From: Portulaca oleracea
Lineage: Eukaryota > Streptophyta > Magnoliopsida > Caryophyllales > Portulacaceae
NCBI GenBank assembly: GCA_029582165.1
Contig: CM055874.1
Coordinates: 2,554,114 to 2,618,113 of the forward strand
DNA length: 64,000 nt
Direction of reading: 5' to 3'
Below, piece after piece: positions 11,816 through 23,629 of the stretch. Numbering within the stretch: the first letter of the stretch is position 1; each line of letters starts with the position of its first letter. The notes below the pieces were generated by a model. The model had not been told where the DNA came from and ran no database searches. It was given only the letters and a program-made list of their open reading frames with translations. The position numbers and the translations under genes were made by a program.

Positions 11816-12062
11816 GGCTTTGTTCTTTTATATGGTTGGTTGCGGTGTGGTAATGGTGCTGCGTGGTGGAATTTGAAAAAGTATGGTGAGAATTATAGTA
11901 GGTGGAAAGAGAAAATCAGAAAAGTAGAGGAGAAAAGTGAAGAAATATATTGGTAATGATTATGGTGTGATGTGATGAACTGTAGTGAAATGTGGTAGAA
12001 ATTAAAGAGTTGTGATACGGTGTGGTATTACGCCGCAATTTACTGCATAAAAGAATGAGATC
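11816..12062. mobile_element. Tourist-like MITE, diverged copy
   Basis: TTA precedes AGGCTTTGTTCTTTTATATGG. The right end reads GCATAAAAGAATGAGATCTAAA. The inside has GGTTGCGGTGTGGTAATG and TGTGGTAGAAATT words, matching the reverse complement of the 4296 and 26300 copies. The ends have diverged from GGCCCTGTTC. Confidence 0.6.
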
Positions 12063-12515
12063 TAAATCGTCCCATATATGATGTAATGTATTTTATGATA
12101 CTAATTAAGACTTAAGAGCATAGAGATTCAACTATTTTGAAACAGTAATTCATATAAAAAATGATCAAGGAAAGTATAAAATAAAATTTTGACATCATCT
12201 CGACAATTTCTCAAAGTTTATTTTAGTTAGATACCATCAAGTAGAAGAATCGTATACATTCCTCATTTCCTCCTATTGCCTAACCCCCCATTTGTTTAAT
12301 CAATAATTCCCAAATTTTAATTGATCAATTACTCTTATAGTGCAGTACTAAGTTCTTGCGTAGTACTACACGCAAACACACCCATCCCTAATTAGCCAAT
12401 AAAGATGGTACAAATTAATCCCCAAAGCTTAATTTAGTTCCAACAGAGACAATGACTTGAACACAATCAATACTTTCATTGTTACTAATTTGACAAACAC
12501 AACACCCAGAAAATC

Positions 12516-12822
12516 TGGCAAAATTTTGTCCCATCCGGAATACCTGAATTGTCCGACTTGAAAAAAATAAGGTCGAACTAGACATAGATTTTTCATCCAA
12601 ATTTTAATACTAATCGAATTGACCAAATATTGCTACATAAAACTTCTCTTTTTCTATTATTCGAAACCGATTTCAACCCGAATTTAGTTTCGTTTAAATT
12701 GTATGACCCGATTCGACCCGAAATATAATCGGGTCCGAATATGAATTTATCATCCAAATTTAACATTGTCTGAATTTGTTTGACCCGATTTTATCCGGAC
12801 CCGAACTTTTGACACAGCATTA
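12516..12822. mobile_element. hAT-like MITE with perfect 8-bp target duplication
   Basis: The 307-bp element is flanked by AGAAAATC on both sides (12508-12515 and 12823-12830). The left end is TGGCAAAATTTTG. The right end, reverse-complemented, is TAATGCTGTGTCAAAAGTTCG. The left terminus seems to have lost a few bases of the inverted repeat. The inside is made of CCCGAATTT, GACCCGATT and ATCCGGACCCG words. An 8-bp duplication is the hAT signature. Confidence 0.65.
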
Positions 12823-13169
12823 AGAAAATCAATATACCTTGTTTACCCCTTCACTCAACAGCTTTTTAACCCCATATACAATCCCCACTAATCCTGGCTT
12901 TACTTTCGGTTCTCTTCCCTTCTAAGTCCCACCTCCTTGCTTTAAATTTTCCCTTTTTTCTCAAAGCAACGTACTCATTTATTTGCATGACGTGCACTCT
13001 TCATTTCCCTTGTTTCTTTCAAATTAAAGATCCCACAACACCCTAATAAATAACACCCTCAAACACTAATACAAATAAAGATTCTCACAAACACAAAACT
13101 TTTGCTTAATTGCCTTGAATTAGTATTAGATTCTTCTTCAACGAAAGGTCTTAGTAATTAGTCATCATC

Positions 13170-13617
13170 ATGGCTGTGTCTATGGTGGTGGCGCGTGTGA
13201 TACACTGCCAGCTCAGCCCGCCCGGAGGAGAGGGACCCACCTCGCCGGAGTCGTCGAGGGCGCCGGATCAGGTGAAGATGGTCGTACAGAATCGACCATG
13301 CACCTTGAGATCGTACGCGTCGGATCGTGGACTGGTGAAAAGGGTGATCAACAACATGATGATGAGGAACAAGAAGAGGAGAAGATCGTTGTATCATCAT
13401 CAGGATCATGATCATGATCATCAGCATGATCTTGATAGAGTGGTTGATCATCAGGTCATAAGGAAGGAGGAAGAGGAGGAGTTGGATTTTTATCCATTGT
13501 TTGGGAATCTTGTAGAGAAGATTGAGGGTTCCAAGAAGGGATACTATTTGGAGATCATCACTGGTCGCCTTGCTATGGTGTTGGTAATACATATTTTCCT
13601 TCACTACTACATCTCAA

Positions 13618-13672
<55 letters not shown>

Positions 13673-14726
13673 TCACAACTAGAACTTATTTTGTGCCATT
13701 GGGAAATTTTTCCGATCGCTATTAAATTTTTAAAAAATTTATCAATATTAATTATAAAATTTATTATTAATTTACCAATATTATTACAAAATTTATCAAC
13801 ACTTTTAAAATTTTAAAAAAAATTATTACATAAAAAATTGATTTATTTTAATACATATAGTTCACCGCGATATAATTTGCGAAATTTTTGAAGGAGCTTG
13901 GGCTTATTTAAGATGGATTCACTAAATATCTCACAATTGGACATCAAACAAATTAATGGGTAGAGATTATAAGCTAGTCTTGTGAGGATTGACTTAGAGT
14001 GATTTCAGTAATTAGGTCCACTTCATATCAGTCGAGATTAGTGAATCAGTCTATACAGAATTGAATCTTGAGTCTTATAACTTTGATTGACACATAAAAG
14101 TCAAGTATGAGCTATTAATTCTCTTTTTGGTGAATTTTTTTTAATGGTCATGTATAGTAGGAAATCAATTATGAATGGTTGGGTTGGTGAAGTGGTTGGC
14201 TGAGTTAAATTCTTACCATAGTTTATATTCCATTCATTTGGGCGCCACTAGTGGTTAACAAACAGTATAATCATGATCAAAGTAAGCTTATAATTACATA
14301 GGTGTTGAGCACATCCCACACACATACATGTATAAATATGCATATGCATGTATGTTATTTAATTTTCGAAACCCTTTAAAACAGGACACACATTAAAAAT
14401 TATTATTATTGTATGTATTTGTGACTTGAGCCTATATACTCGTTATACAGATATTATTCGCTGCAACGGTGGGAATGGAGTTGGTAACGGGGGACACCGT
14501 ATTCAAAACCATGGATGCACAAGGCATAGCGGAAAGTGTACTAGGATGTTTAGCTGCATCCACCTGTGCTGCATTTTTCGCTCGATCATCATCCGCTCGG
14601 AGGAAGGTGGTTCAAATCTTCAATATTAGCTTCAGTGTCTTCTTCGAAGCCCTAATCGAGAATATCTTAGATGGTTTGTTTTTAGACAGCGATCTAGACG
14701 ATCCCTTTGATGACAATTTCAATTGA
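13170..14726 (+). CDS. SEP2: Stress-enhanced protein 2-like, thylakoid LHC-superfamily protein
   Basis: Two exons, 13170-13583 (ATGGTGTTG|GTAATA) and 14451-14726 (TATACAG|ATATTA, stop TGA), give about 229 residues. Residues 1-60 look like a chloroplast transit peptide with many Ser, Pro and Arg. Residues 128-136 read EIITGRLAM, the ExxxGRxAM chlorophyll-binding helix-I motif of the LHC superfamily. This first membrane helix (127-148) runs straight across the splice junction. A second hydrophobic helix follows at about 162-181 (GIAESVLGCLAASTCAAFFA). Two-helix SEPs accumulate under high light and are thought to bind pigment or dissipate energy in thylakoids. The C-terminus NILDGLFLDSDLDDPFD is acidic. 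An oddity is a His/Asp-rich insertion (76-94, HHQDHDHDHQHDLDRVVDH) between transit peptide and helix. The intron starts near an (AAT) microsatellite. Confidence 0.85.
13618..13673. repeat. (AAT)n microsatellite in the SEP2 intron
   Basis: This is about 56 bp of AAT units, lying 35 bp after the splice donor of the SEP2-like gene. Confidence 0.95.
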
Positions 14727-14974
14727 AAACTTACACTACGAGTCCAATATCTTATAGTTAGTTTTATATATTATTGGAGGAAGGGGAACTCAGGTCCTCT
14801 ATTTGTTCAGAGCATACATTCTAGACTTCAGATAGAAATTATGAACACAGATCGAATGCTTTACGAAGCCAAGAACTTGACAAATTTGATTGATGAATGT
14901 ATATGCAAATACATATGTACATATTCAAATAGTGTAATTGATGAGGATAAATTTGCAAGCATCAGGCATAAGGT
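14727..14974. other. 3' flank of SEP2
   Basis: No separate feature is seen. It probably contains the SEP2 3' UTR and polyadenylation region. Confidence 0.4.
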
Positions 14975-15185
14975 TGTTATAACTAACTTCCTAAGTTAGT
15001 TATGCCCCTTACCTGTATGTGTACATATCCTCCTTGTGTAATATCAATCAATTATATGATAAATATTTTTTCACACAGTTATGAATTATTACAATCCTCT
15101 CACCTCGCTGTCATCCTGTAGTTTTTTGTTGCTCTTCTTCGTGCATAATAGATGATGATCATGGTCTACAACATGGTATCAGAAC
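14975..15185 (+). mobile_element. Ty1-copia LTR relic with primer-binding site
   Basis: A segment of about 198 bp begins TGTTATAACTAAC and ends TACAACA. It is followed at once by TGGTATCAGAAC (15174-15185), which differs by one base from the initiator-Met tRNA primer-binding site TGGTATCAGAGC. Nothing resembling gag or pol follows, so only the 5' LTR and its primer site remain. A second TGGTATCAAAGTC phrase at about 15844 may be part of another relic. Confidence 0.55.
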
Positions 15186-17534
15186 TAGCACTTTTGATTA
15201 TTCGTCATGATTGTAGTTAGTGTGGTAAATTATTTATAGTTAGTGTGGTAAATTGTGATAGGTGCGGTATACAATATCCTTCAAAAGAACATGGCCTAAA
15301 ATATTTTTGGTTGAATATATTTGGCAGTGGCTCTCATTGGCAGTGGCAGTGGTAAGTCATTACTTAATCTTTGGGAGATCTATTTATTCATGTATGTATC
15401 CATGATCACTATGTTTATTGACTTGGAACCTTTTATTCAACTTTTATTCATCATGACGATAATTGGAAAGAAACCTTTTTTTTTTTTGGTACTTATTAAT
15501 TTCATCCAGATTCGGATTGGGACTGACACAGGAAAATGGTGGGCTGTGATAGGGATGGTCGTGTAATGTTGTTATTGGTATAATGAGTCATGGTCTATGT
15601 CACAAATTGATTTATTAGATAAATGAATACTTTTCCCTGTCAAATGAATTAAAAAAATACTTTGGATTTGTAAAATCTGTTTTTTTTTTAATTTTATGTT
15701 CCTTAAATCTAGTCTTTTCAAAATATTATTTATTTTTTGCTGTCTTTAATATTCAATTTTACTCTACATATTTCATTAACGTAAAATTATCCTTGAATCT
15801 ATTCAATTATTAGTTTGGGCTTTTAGTTGAGATGATTTCACATGGTATCAAAGTCAAATTGAAGGAGCCCTTGCGCGCAACATTTACATTGTTAGCCCAA
15901 ATGATATTCGTGTGAGCGAGTGTATTAGAGTACGTATAACGTCATTGAACCTTCAATTATCAATTTAAGTTTTTGATTAAGATAGTTTCACAGTTACATC
16001 ATCTTGAAAAATGAATACTAAATGTCTATGTCTGATGCGAAACATAACGATGTGTTCATAGACTGCAACTCGGCTAAGTATTCGATGCAAAACAAAATGG
16101 AGAAACGTCATGGGCTAAATGTTCCATGCCCTGTCTTCGACAAATGCAGAAATATCATGGGCTAAATATTTCGGTATAAAAATGTAATCTAGATAAATCA
16201 CAACTATCTAATGTCAAACAGAACAAGTTCCCTACAAAAACAACCAAATTACTGCCCTGTTCTTTAGGTTGATAGGTTAAATTTATCATTACTTAACATT
16301 ACCTTACTCGATTTCTTAAAAATACTCAAATCAAAGTCAAAATTTTATCATTATCTTTCCCTTTTTTAGCTTACCAGACTTAACTTACTTGATTCTACTA
16401 CTCTAAAAAAATATGATCATTTCCTAATCATGACAGACCAAGGGCCCAAAGTAAGCACAGCTCTTTTCCTCCCAAGGGACATAAATCGCTGTCAGCATGT
16501 AAAAATCTAAGTTAGCATTTACCTACCACATACAATGAATTCATGATAACCACAAATACAAACAAGAACAAGGACAAGAAGAAGAAGAAACTAATAAAAT
16601 CTTTTTTCCAATCATTTTAGTATGGAAATAGGAGTGACACAAGGAAATGGTAGGCAATGATAGAGATGCAGGTCAGTACGTGGAAGGTTTTGATTGGGCA
16701 TAAACGTGATGAGTCATGGGTATGTATAACAATTTGATGGAACAACCGTTTATCCCTCTCAGCTGTAAAACTATATATGCAGTTGCCATTGGTTCACGCC
16801 ATGACTTGGTTTCAAAAAATGGCATAAAGTTAACATCTATAACTAGCATTTTCCTAGCTTCTTTACTTTTCGTCTTATCTGTTGCCCAGATGTTTTTCTC
16901 ACTCATGGCCCATCCAAGTTACAAGAGATTGATTAATTGTATGCCACGTCAATATGTATATCGGTTCACTATTCTCTTAGTTATTGAGTTGGAATCAGTT
17001 TTTTTAAAGTGGGTTAGTGAGAAAAATGGCAGGACTAATGAAGTCACCGAGCTGGACTGATTTTTTCCTTCCACCTGTCACATCAGCACGGAGATTGGTT
17101 CACCACCTTCTTAATCACTGCTGGTATAATAATATAAGCTATATATAAAAGTCAGGAATATCATTGTCTAATAGTAAATGTCGTTTTGAGTTTTTTATAG
17201 TTAAGTTAACTTTTAAAAATCGTGATAGTGAATTTCTTAATAATTTATTAAATAAAATTATTATCGTTAAATTTGTATCACTAAAAGTACCTTTTTAAGA
17301 GTAATAGCATAATTTTGTAAAGCTATCTCGATAGTAAATTATTTCAAGTGGTAAGTTTATTTTGAAAATTATTCTAAGTGGTAAGCTTATTTTGAAAATT
17401 ATTCTAAGTGGTAAATTTACTTTGAATGATTTAGATATGGGAAGTTGGATTCTAATAATATGAACTTTATATTTGGTTTTAATTAATATGAACTTTTGCA
17501 CCATAGTAAACTAAAGAGTACGCCACCGAGTTAA
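15186..17534. other. Gene-free spacer with transposon fragments
   Basis: No gene is supported. A 114-codon frame at 16716-17060 has no recognisable domain and is probably chance. Fragments seen: a GTTAGTGTGGTAAATT doublet with GGTGCGGTA near 15220-15300 (Tourist debris ending AAGAACATGGCC); a Tourist-like piece about 16253-16440 starting GCCCTGTTCTTTAGG; and three tandem copies of AGTGGTAAG(T/C)TTATTTTGAAA spaced about 36 bp apart (17345-17435), related to the element at 25358. Confidence 0.4.
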
Positions 17535-17809
17535 GTTGAACTTAACTCGGTGGAGAGATGATGTGGCGACGAAGGAGTGTGTGTTGACTTGCCCAGTGAA
17601 AATGAGAGAGGAGAGGAAGAAGCATGGCCATGGCAATAGCCATGGCTGAAGTGAAGAATGGAAGTTGGAGATGAGAGAGAGGAGAGAGAAAGAGGTTGGA
17701 AGAGAGAGAATAGAGATGGAGAGGCTGAGATGGCAAGTCAACGCTGACTGGGCAAGTTAATACACATTCTTCCGTCGCCACGTCATCCCGCCACCGAGTT
17801 AAGTTCAAC
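17535..17809. mobile_element. Long-terminal-inverted-repeat (Mutator-like) MITE
   Basis: The left arm 17535-17597 and right arm 17747-17809 are inverted copies of 63 bp, with about seven or eight mismatches (outer word GTTGAACTTAACTCGGTGG, inner word ACTTGCCCAGT). The centre is GA-rich with CCATGGCCATGG. The left outer flank adds a further inverted copy of the terminus, making a 31-bp near-perfect palindrome at 17523-17553. No convincing 9-bp duplication was found, so the superfamily assignment rests on arm length only. Confidence 0.65.
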
Positions 17810-18463
17810 TAAATTGAGTCGAGTGTGAGAAAAAATGTAAATTGATTATTAATGATGGATTCAGGGTAAGTTCAATTTATCAACATTACTAGTTTTTGCC
17901 TAAGTTTACCAAAATTTATAAAAATTTAAAAAGCAAAACAATTTTAATTTTGATATATTAACATAAATTTGTCAGAAATTACTAAAATTTACCAAAAATT
18001 ATCAAAATTTAACTTTTACTCAATTACCTTTTTGCCCATAAATTTTACACACCTTTGATGCACATATCACTATTCTTTTAAAATTAGGAGAAAAAATTAC
18101 AATTGTTCAATCATAATTATTATTGTAAGTATTGTATGACTTGTTATTAATGAAATTGTTATATTTGATTTAAAAAAAATTAGGAGAAAAAAATACATGA
18201 AAAAGGGCAAAGGTTCACTTTGAAGGATGGCCTTTTTTTCCGTGGGTGTAAAAATCAAGTAATCAGGCAAACACGGTCACACTCACAGAGGCAGACGATA
18301 ATCCTTTCTTTTCCCTCCATATTCTGGACCCCCCTCTCCTTTCGGATCTTCTCTTCTCGTCTCTATCTATCCTACAAAAACGAATCCCAAAAATAAATAA
18401 TTAAATACAATAAAATAAATAAAAATATCTAACACTCTCCAACCGATCTTCCTGTGTCCCGCC
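17810..18463. other. Spacer and DPE1 promoter region
   Basis: AT-rich, with repeated AAATTTACCAAAAATT words at 17890-18010. The last 250 bases (CT-rich, TCCCTCC, TCTCTATC) lead into the DPE1 start and presumably hold its promoter and 5' UTR. No clear TATA box could be chosen. Confidence 0.4.
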
Positions 18464-21400
18464 ATGGCCATGGCTTCCCTCTCGACACTCTCACTCCTCC
18501 CCTCGCCATTGCCGACTCCTCGGACCTTCCTTGCTCCCCTCCGACCTCCATTCTCCTCCTTCACCCGCTTCACATCTCCGGCCAATCCTTCGTCGGTGTC
18601 TCTCCGCTGCAACGCCGCCGATTCGGAGTTTCTCGCCGGAGCCGGCGTTGGAGACGACTTGCCGGCGGTTTACGACCAGTACTTTCCGAAGAAGGACCCC
18701 TCCGACCGCAGGAGAGCCGGCGTACTCATCCATCCGACGTCGTTGCCGGGGCCTCATGGCATTGGGGATCTCGGAGAGTATGCATTGCGGTTTATTGATT
18801 GGCTTAGTTCTGCTGGTTGCTCCCTTTGGCAGGTTCTCTTTCTGTTTTTGTTCTTGATTCTCTTGTTTTGCATTAGAATTTTATGGTTTGAATGTTTGAT
18901 TATGGATTGATGTGTTGGATTGGAGCTGAGTTTGGGAGGTGATTTGATTTTCTAGGTGCTTCCTCTTGTTCCTCCTGGGGCAAATGCTGAAGGCTCGCCA
19001 TATTCTGGGGAAGTATGAATCCCTTCATTCCCTTATCACTCAATCAACATGTGGTTTGATAAATTCTTGGTTATGATTGACTGAGTATAAATGGAGGGAA
19101 AAGGAGAAGACAGTTACCTAATTGAGTATAATTGAGTGTGTGGCAAAAATTGTCTGATTTGATTCAATGATAATACACTTATTGGCATGAATATTTTTTG
19201 AGTTTAGTGAGCCTGGCCGTTCTAGGGCTATCATAGCTTGATTATAAAAGTCTAAATGGAATATTAAGGATAAACATAAAATGAAAATGAAATATATCAA
19301 ATATCTGATTTTCAGTTTGTTTCCATTATTTTCATGGGGTAGTAGGTAACAAATGATTTGTGAATCTTAGTCAATTAGAACCAGTCTCCCTAAATTGCAA
19401 ATTTTACTATTTAGGGGTAAGACTGCTGCATTTTATCCTCCACCTCACTAAGGCGGGATTTTGGAGTAGTGGTATATCTGTTATTTTCATGTTGTTGATT
19501 ATAAACTAGTTAACAGAGAAATGTAGATCCAGTTATTGAATAATTATATGTAAATTAATGACTTCATTGATGTTGATAATGATATAACTTTTCATGGGAG
19601 TCCAAAATGTGTCAAAATTTGTGTGATATGCTATTTAGTTTTAAACTTATCTGTATATATAGGTCAAAATGAAGGAACATGATGAAAGAAAGAAGAGATC
19701 TTGTGGGCATGCTCTTGTTTACTTAATATGTTTGAATTTCTAGGATGCAAATTGTGGGAATACCCTCCTGATTTCTCTTGAGGAACTGGTGAAAGATGGC
19801 TTGCTGAAGGAGGAGGAACTCCCAAGACCATTGTGAGACTCTATACCTTTCTTTGCCTCCCTTTCACTGCCCTTGGTAATGATCTGTTATGCGTTTGGCA
19901 TCTAAACAAATGTGTCTGCTATTGTAGAGATGCCGAAAAGGTGATTTTTGCAAGCGTTGCTGAGATGAAGGGTCCGCTGCTGACAAATGTTTGTTGCCTC
20001 TTTCTATCTTCTATGTCCAAATCAAATAAATAGGAGTTGCTTGTACATTGAATTTAACTAAGCCATTTGGAAGGGTGTATTTCTATAGGCATGGCTATTC
20101 CCCTTTGGTACAGTTGGTCATTTGATAAAGTCTGATCTATTGTTAGTCAGGGGCTACTGAAAGAGTTCGTTCCACACGGTGGTTTCTGTAATTTAGATAA
20201 AATATTTGAAATTAAAAACACAGGCTCACAGCTAATGCAGCAGTTTATCAATGAATTTCCAGAAGTACTTTATCCCGTGAAAATTATTCCATATTACTTC
20301 TTGATGATTACATACAGCCAGCATATCCTAATAGAGCATATCAAATTCGTATTTCTGACCCCTCTTTCCCATGTGGACTTAAATTGTCCATTATCTATGT
20401 AGAAGTCTTGATTCTTTTTAAACTTTTATTGTACTCTGCTCTTTTTGGGTTGGCTGAAAAAAATGAGGTAATCAGAGGATATTAAAATAAACATGACTAT
20501 TTTAAACGGAACAGCTGAAGCCTTAAGGTAGAGCAGTCAGATTTTCTTCAGTTAGTGGCTCTGTAGTAAGCGTGACAGTTTTTTTTAACACCCAGGTTAT
20601 CTGCACCTGCAGCCTTTTTTATTTTTTTTATAAATGTTGTGGGGAATAGGAACTGCGCTCTTGTTTTAGTCATAGCTGATAATACCTTGACTTATGTTAG
20701 GCTGCAAAGAGACTCCTTAGCAGTGAAGGGCAGCTCAATAAGGAACTGCAAGCCTATCGAAATGATCCCAACATATCAGGTCAGTTGCCTTTTGCTGTTT
20801 TGTTCCCTTACGTGCTGTGATTTGTAACTGAAATGCCAAAGCAGTTTAAGACTAGCTTACCTCATCTAAATGAAAACTGGTGGAAAATACTGGAAACTGA
20901 GAATTGTAACGTTAGGTTCATGATAATGATCCATTCTAGTTGGAGGATAATTGTTCAGTGACTTGTTGGAGGATAATTGTTGAAACTTGAATATAATTTG
21001 CTTTTATCTCTGAAAACTAATAAGTTTTGGGGGTTTTCTGTACTCCCTTGCTTCTGTAGGTTGGCTTGAGGATGCAGCCTATTTTGCTGCAATTGACAGC
21101 ACTTATAATACGTTCACTTGGTATGATTGGCCGGAACCTTTGAAAAATCGGCATGTCACAGCTCTGCAGAAAATTTACCTGAGCAAGAAAGAATTTGTAA
21201 GATTCTAGGTTGCAGCTGCCGTATTGTTTGTATATATCTGATCTTACAATTATTCATGTACCAACTACTTCCTATTTGATTGTACAGATAGAGGAATTCA
21301 TTGCCAAGCAGTTTCTATTTGAAAGGCAATGGAAGAAAGTACGAAAATATGCACAATCCAAGGGGGTCAAAATCATGGGGGATATGCCAATCTATGTAGG

Positions 21401-23629
21401 TTATCACAGTGCGGATGTTTGGGCCAACAGAAAACAATTTGTGCTGGTGGGTCTCTATGTGTATTACAAGCTTTTGTACGGTACTATCGTTTCAAATTTC
21501 CAAGTAACTGGTACTGATGCCCTTTTGTTTTCCAGAATAGAAAAGGTTTTCCTTTGTTGGTCAGTGGTGTTCCACCTGATGCTTTTAGTGAAACTGGTCA
21601 GCTGTGGGACAGGTTGGTGGCTTCGACTTCTCTTGCCTGCTTCAACTGTTTTAATTTCACATTGATTTTCCTAGTATGAAGTGAATAACTACCTTATACT
21701 AAAATTTCTCTTCTCCTTTGTGTAAAGTCCTCTATATGATTGGAATGTCATGGAGAAAGATGGATATTCTTGGTGGACACACCGTATTCGACGAGCAATG
21801 GATCTGTATGATGAGTTCAGAATTGACCACTTTCGAGGTTTTGCTGGATATTGGGCTGTACCAGCAGGTATAGAAATTGAAGCTGCACATTCTATAGTGT
21901 ATTCAGCTGCATTTATTATAAAATACTTATGATCAATGGTATCTGATTGTAGATGCAAAGATTGCAACCGTAGGGCGATGGAAGGTCAATTTCTTGCTTC
22001 ATTGTATGGTGGATGCACTATGGCCTCATCCTTTGTGTCATTTCTTTACCTACTACTATGTTTTATGGCAGTAGGCTGGGCCTGGAACCTCATTATTTGA
22101 AGCAATCTTTAAAGCTGTGGGAAAGATTGACATAACTGCTGAAGATCTGGTATGTGAATAGAGCTTCACACAAATGTTACATTTTCCCTTGTACTGTAGA
22201 TTTGTAATAAGAAACCTGCTAATTTGTATCGATTACACGAGTTTAGAATGATAACCCCCTTTTTATTCCCTTGAATCGTGCATTGCAGAGGCACTTTGGG
22301 TATGGTGCCTAATGTTATAGGGGTTCATATTTGATAGCTCTTAGCCTCCTCCCAGCTTACAAGATATCTACTCTTGTTTGCTTATTGATTTAATGATCTA
22401 GCATAATGGAACAGCCACTTTGTGTGGGTAGGTGACCAGCATACTTACAGGAGGAGGAGTTTTTTTTTTTTGGGGGCTAGTTATTACCTAGTCTAACATA
22501 TACTTTGCCTGAAGCCTCAGATGATATAACTACTGTTTAGGATGTAATTTTTCGGTGGGGTTTTACTTTCCTTGCTCTGGCACAATGGGAAGCTGAACTA
22601 GATAACCTGCGTTGTATTTTATTTCAGGGTGTGATCACTGAGGATGTCGTGCAGCTGAGGAGGTCCATTGGGGCACCAGGGATGGCTGTACTTCAATTTG
22701 GTTTGATTCCCTCTCTTTCTCCGTCTCTTCTCTCTTGTTCTGTTTCTTGTTTCTCCAATTCAATTGCTGCATCTATTTGCTTTTGTGCTGATGAAATTGA
22801 TCGGTTTACCGGCCGTTTTGTTGATACATTGATGCAGCATTTGGAAGTGATGCGGAAAACCCCCATCTACCTCATAACCATGAACCTAATCAAGTAGTAT
22901 ACTCTGGAACCCATGACAACGAGACGGTAAAAAGTTTTGCTGCTTTTGCTCCCTATCAAATCACGCTATTGTTTGTACTAGCTACAACTTCAATGTAGCT
23001 GCTGGATGGATTTTCCTTGGGACAAGGAATATATGGTTGTTTAATACTGAGTATCGTCGCTTTCTTCCAATCTTTGACCCGTATCTCATATGTTGATGTT
23101 TGGCAGGCTCTAGGCTGGTGGCTCAACTTGAAACAAGAAGAGAAATCTAATGTAAGTCCTAGGCTTGAGCATAAGTAGCTAATTTGGATGGGCCAAGGGA
23201 CAATGAACCCAGTGTTTCTCTTGTGTTTTGTTTGTCCTGATCTACGTAAGATTATCGATGTTGCTCATGCAGGTTCAAAAATACCTTCTTCTGAATGATG
23301 ACGATGATATCTCATGGGCACTCATCCGAGGTGCATTGTCTTCAGTAGCTAAAACAGCTATCGTACCAATGCAAGATATACTTGGACTTGATAATTCTGC
23401 AAGGATGAACACTCCGGCAACTCAGGTAAATTGCATATGAACTTTCTTGCATAAATTCTCCCCTTGGAACTTGAAATAAACATTTTTAATTTCATCACAT
23501 ACTTTGGACCTGCAATTGTTGCAGTTTGGAAACTGGAGTTGGAGAATACAGGCATCTATAAGCTTTGAAAGCTTGGATGCAGAGGCAGCAAAACTACGAG
23601 AGATGTTGGCAATGTATGGCCGGCTGTAA
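18464..23629 (+). CDS. DPE1: 4-alpha-glucanotransferase, plastid disproportionating enzyme
   Basis: Sixteen exons give about 579 residues: 18464-18832, 18956-19012, 19744-19832, 19928-19988, 20701-20779, 21060-21196, 21288-21446, 21536-21612, 21728-21867, 21953-21984, 22075-22149, 22628-22700, 22838-22926, 23107-23151, 23273-23425 and 23525-23629. All phases join. DPE1 moves glucan segments between malto-oligosaccharides during starch breakdown in the chloroplast (GH77). Residues 1-50 are a Ser/Pro-rich transit peptide. GH77 landmarks are GVLIHPTSLPGPHGIGDLG; nucleophile Asp of RIDHFRGFAGYW (about D376); acid/base Glu of AEDLG (about E423); and transition-state Asp of GTHDNET (about D476). 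The length matches Arabidopsis DPE1 (576). The start is the MAMAS Met; MAS two codons later is possible. Exon 4 uses the donor AAT|GTTTGT. Exon 11 has tandem acceptors CAGTAG, where only the second keeps the frame open. Confidence 0.95.

Noticed and set aside
13158..13604. 148-codon minus-strand frame opposite SEP2 exon 1
   Set aside because: It is the shadow of the SEP2 exon; its His- and Met-rich runs come from the CATGAT repeat read backwards.
15840..15985. Second retrotransposon primer site (TGGTATCAAAGTC)
   Set aside because: Two bases off the canonical site, and no TG...CA LTR could be delimited upstream.
16716..17060. 114-codon frame with a hydrophobic stretch
   Set aside because: No start context, splice partner or recognisable motif, and AT-rich spacer composition.
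18367..18857. Several 80-114 codon frames over DPE1 exon 1 in other frames and on the minus strand
   Set aside because: They overlap the clear transit-peptide exon, are Arg- or Pro-rich from GC composition, and match no family.
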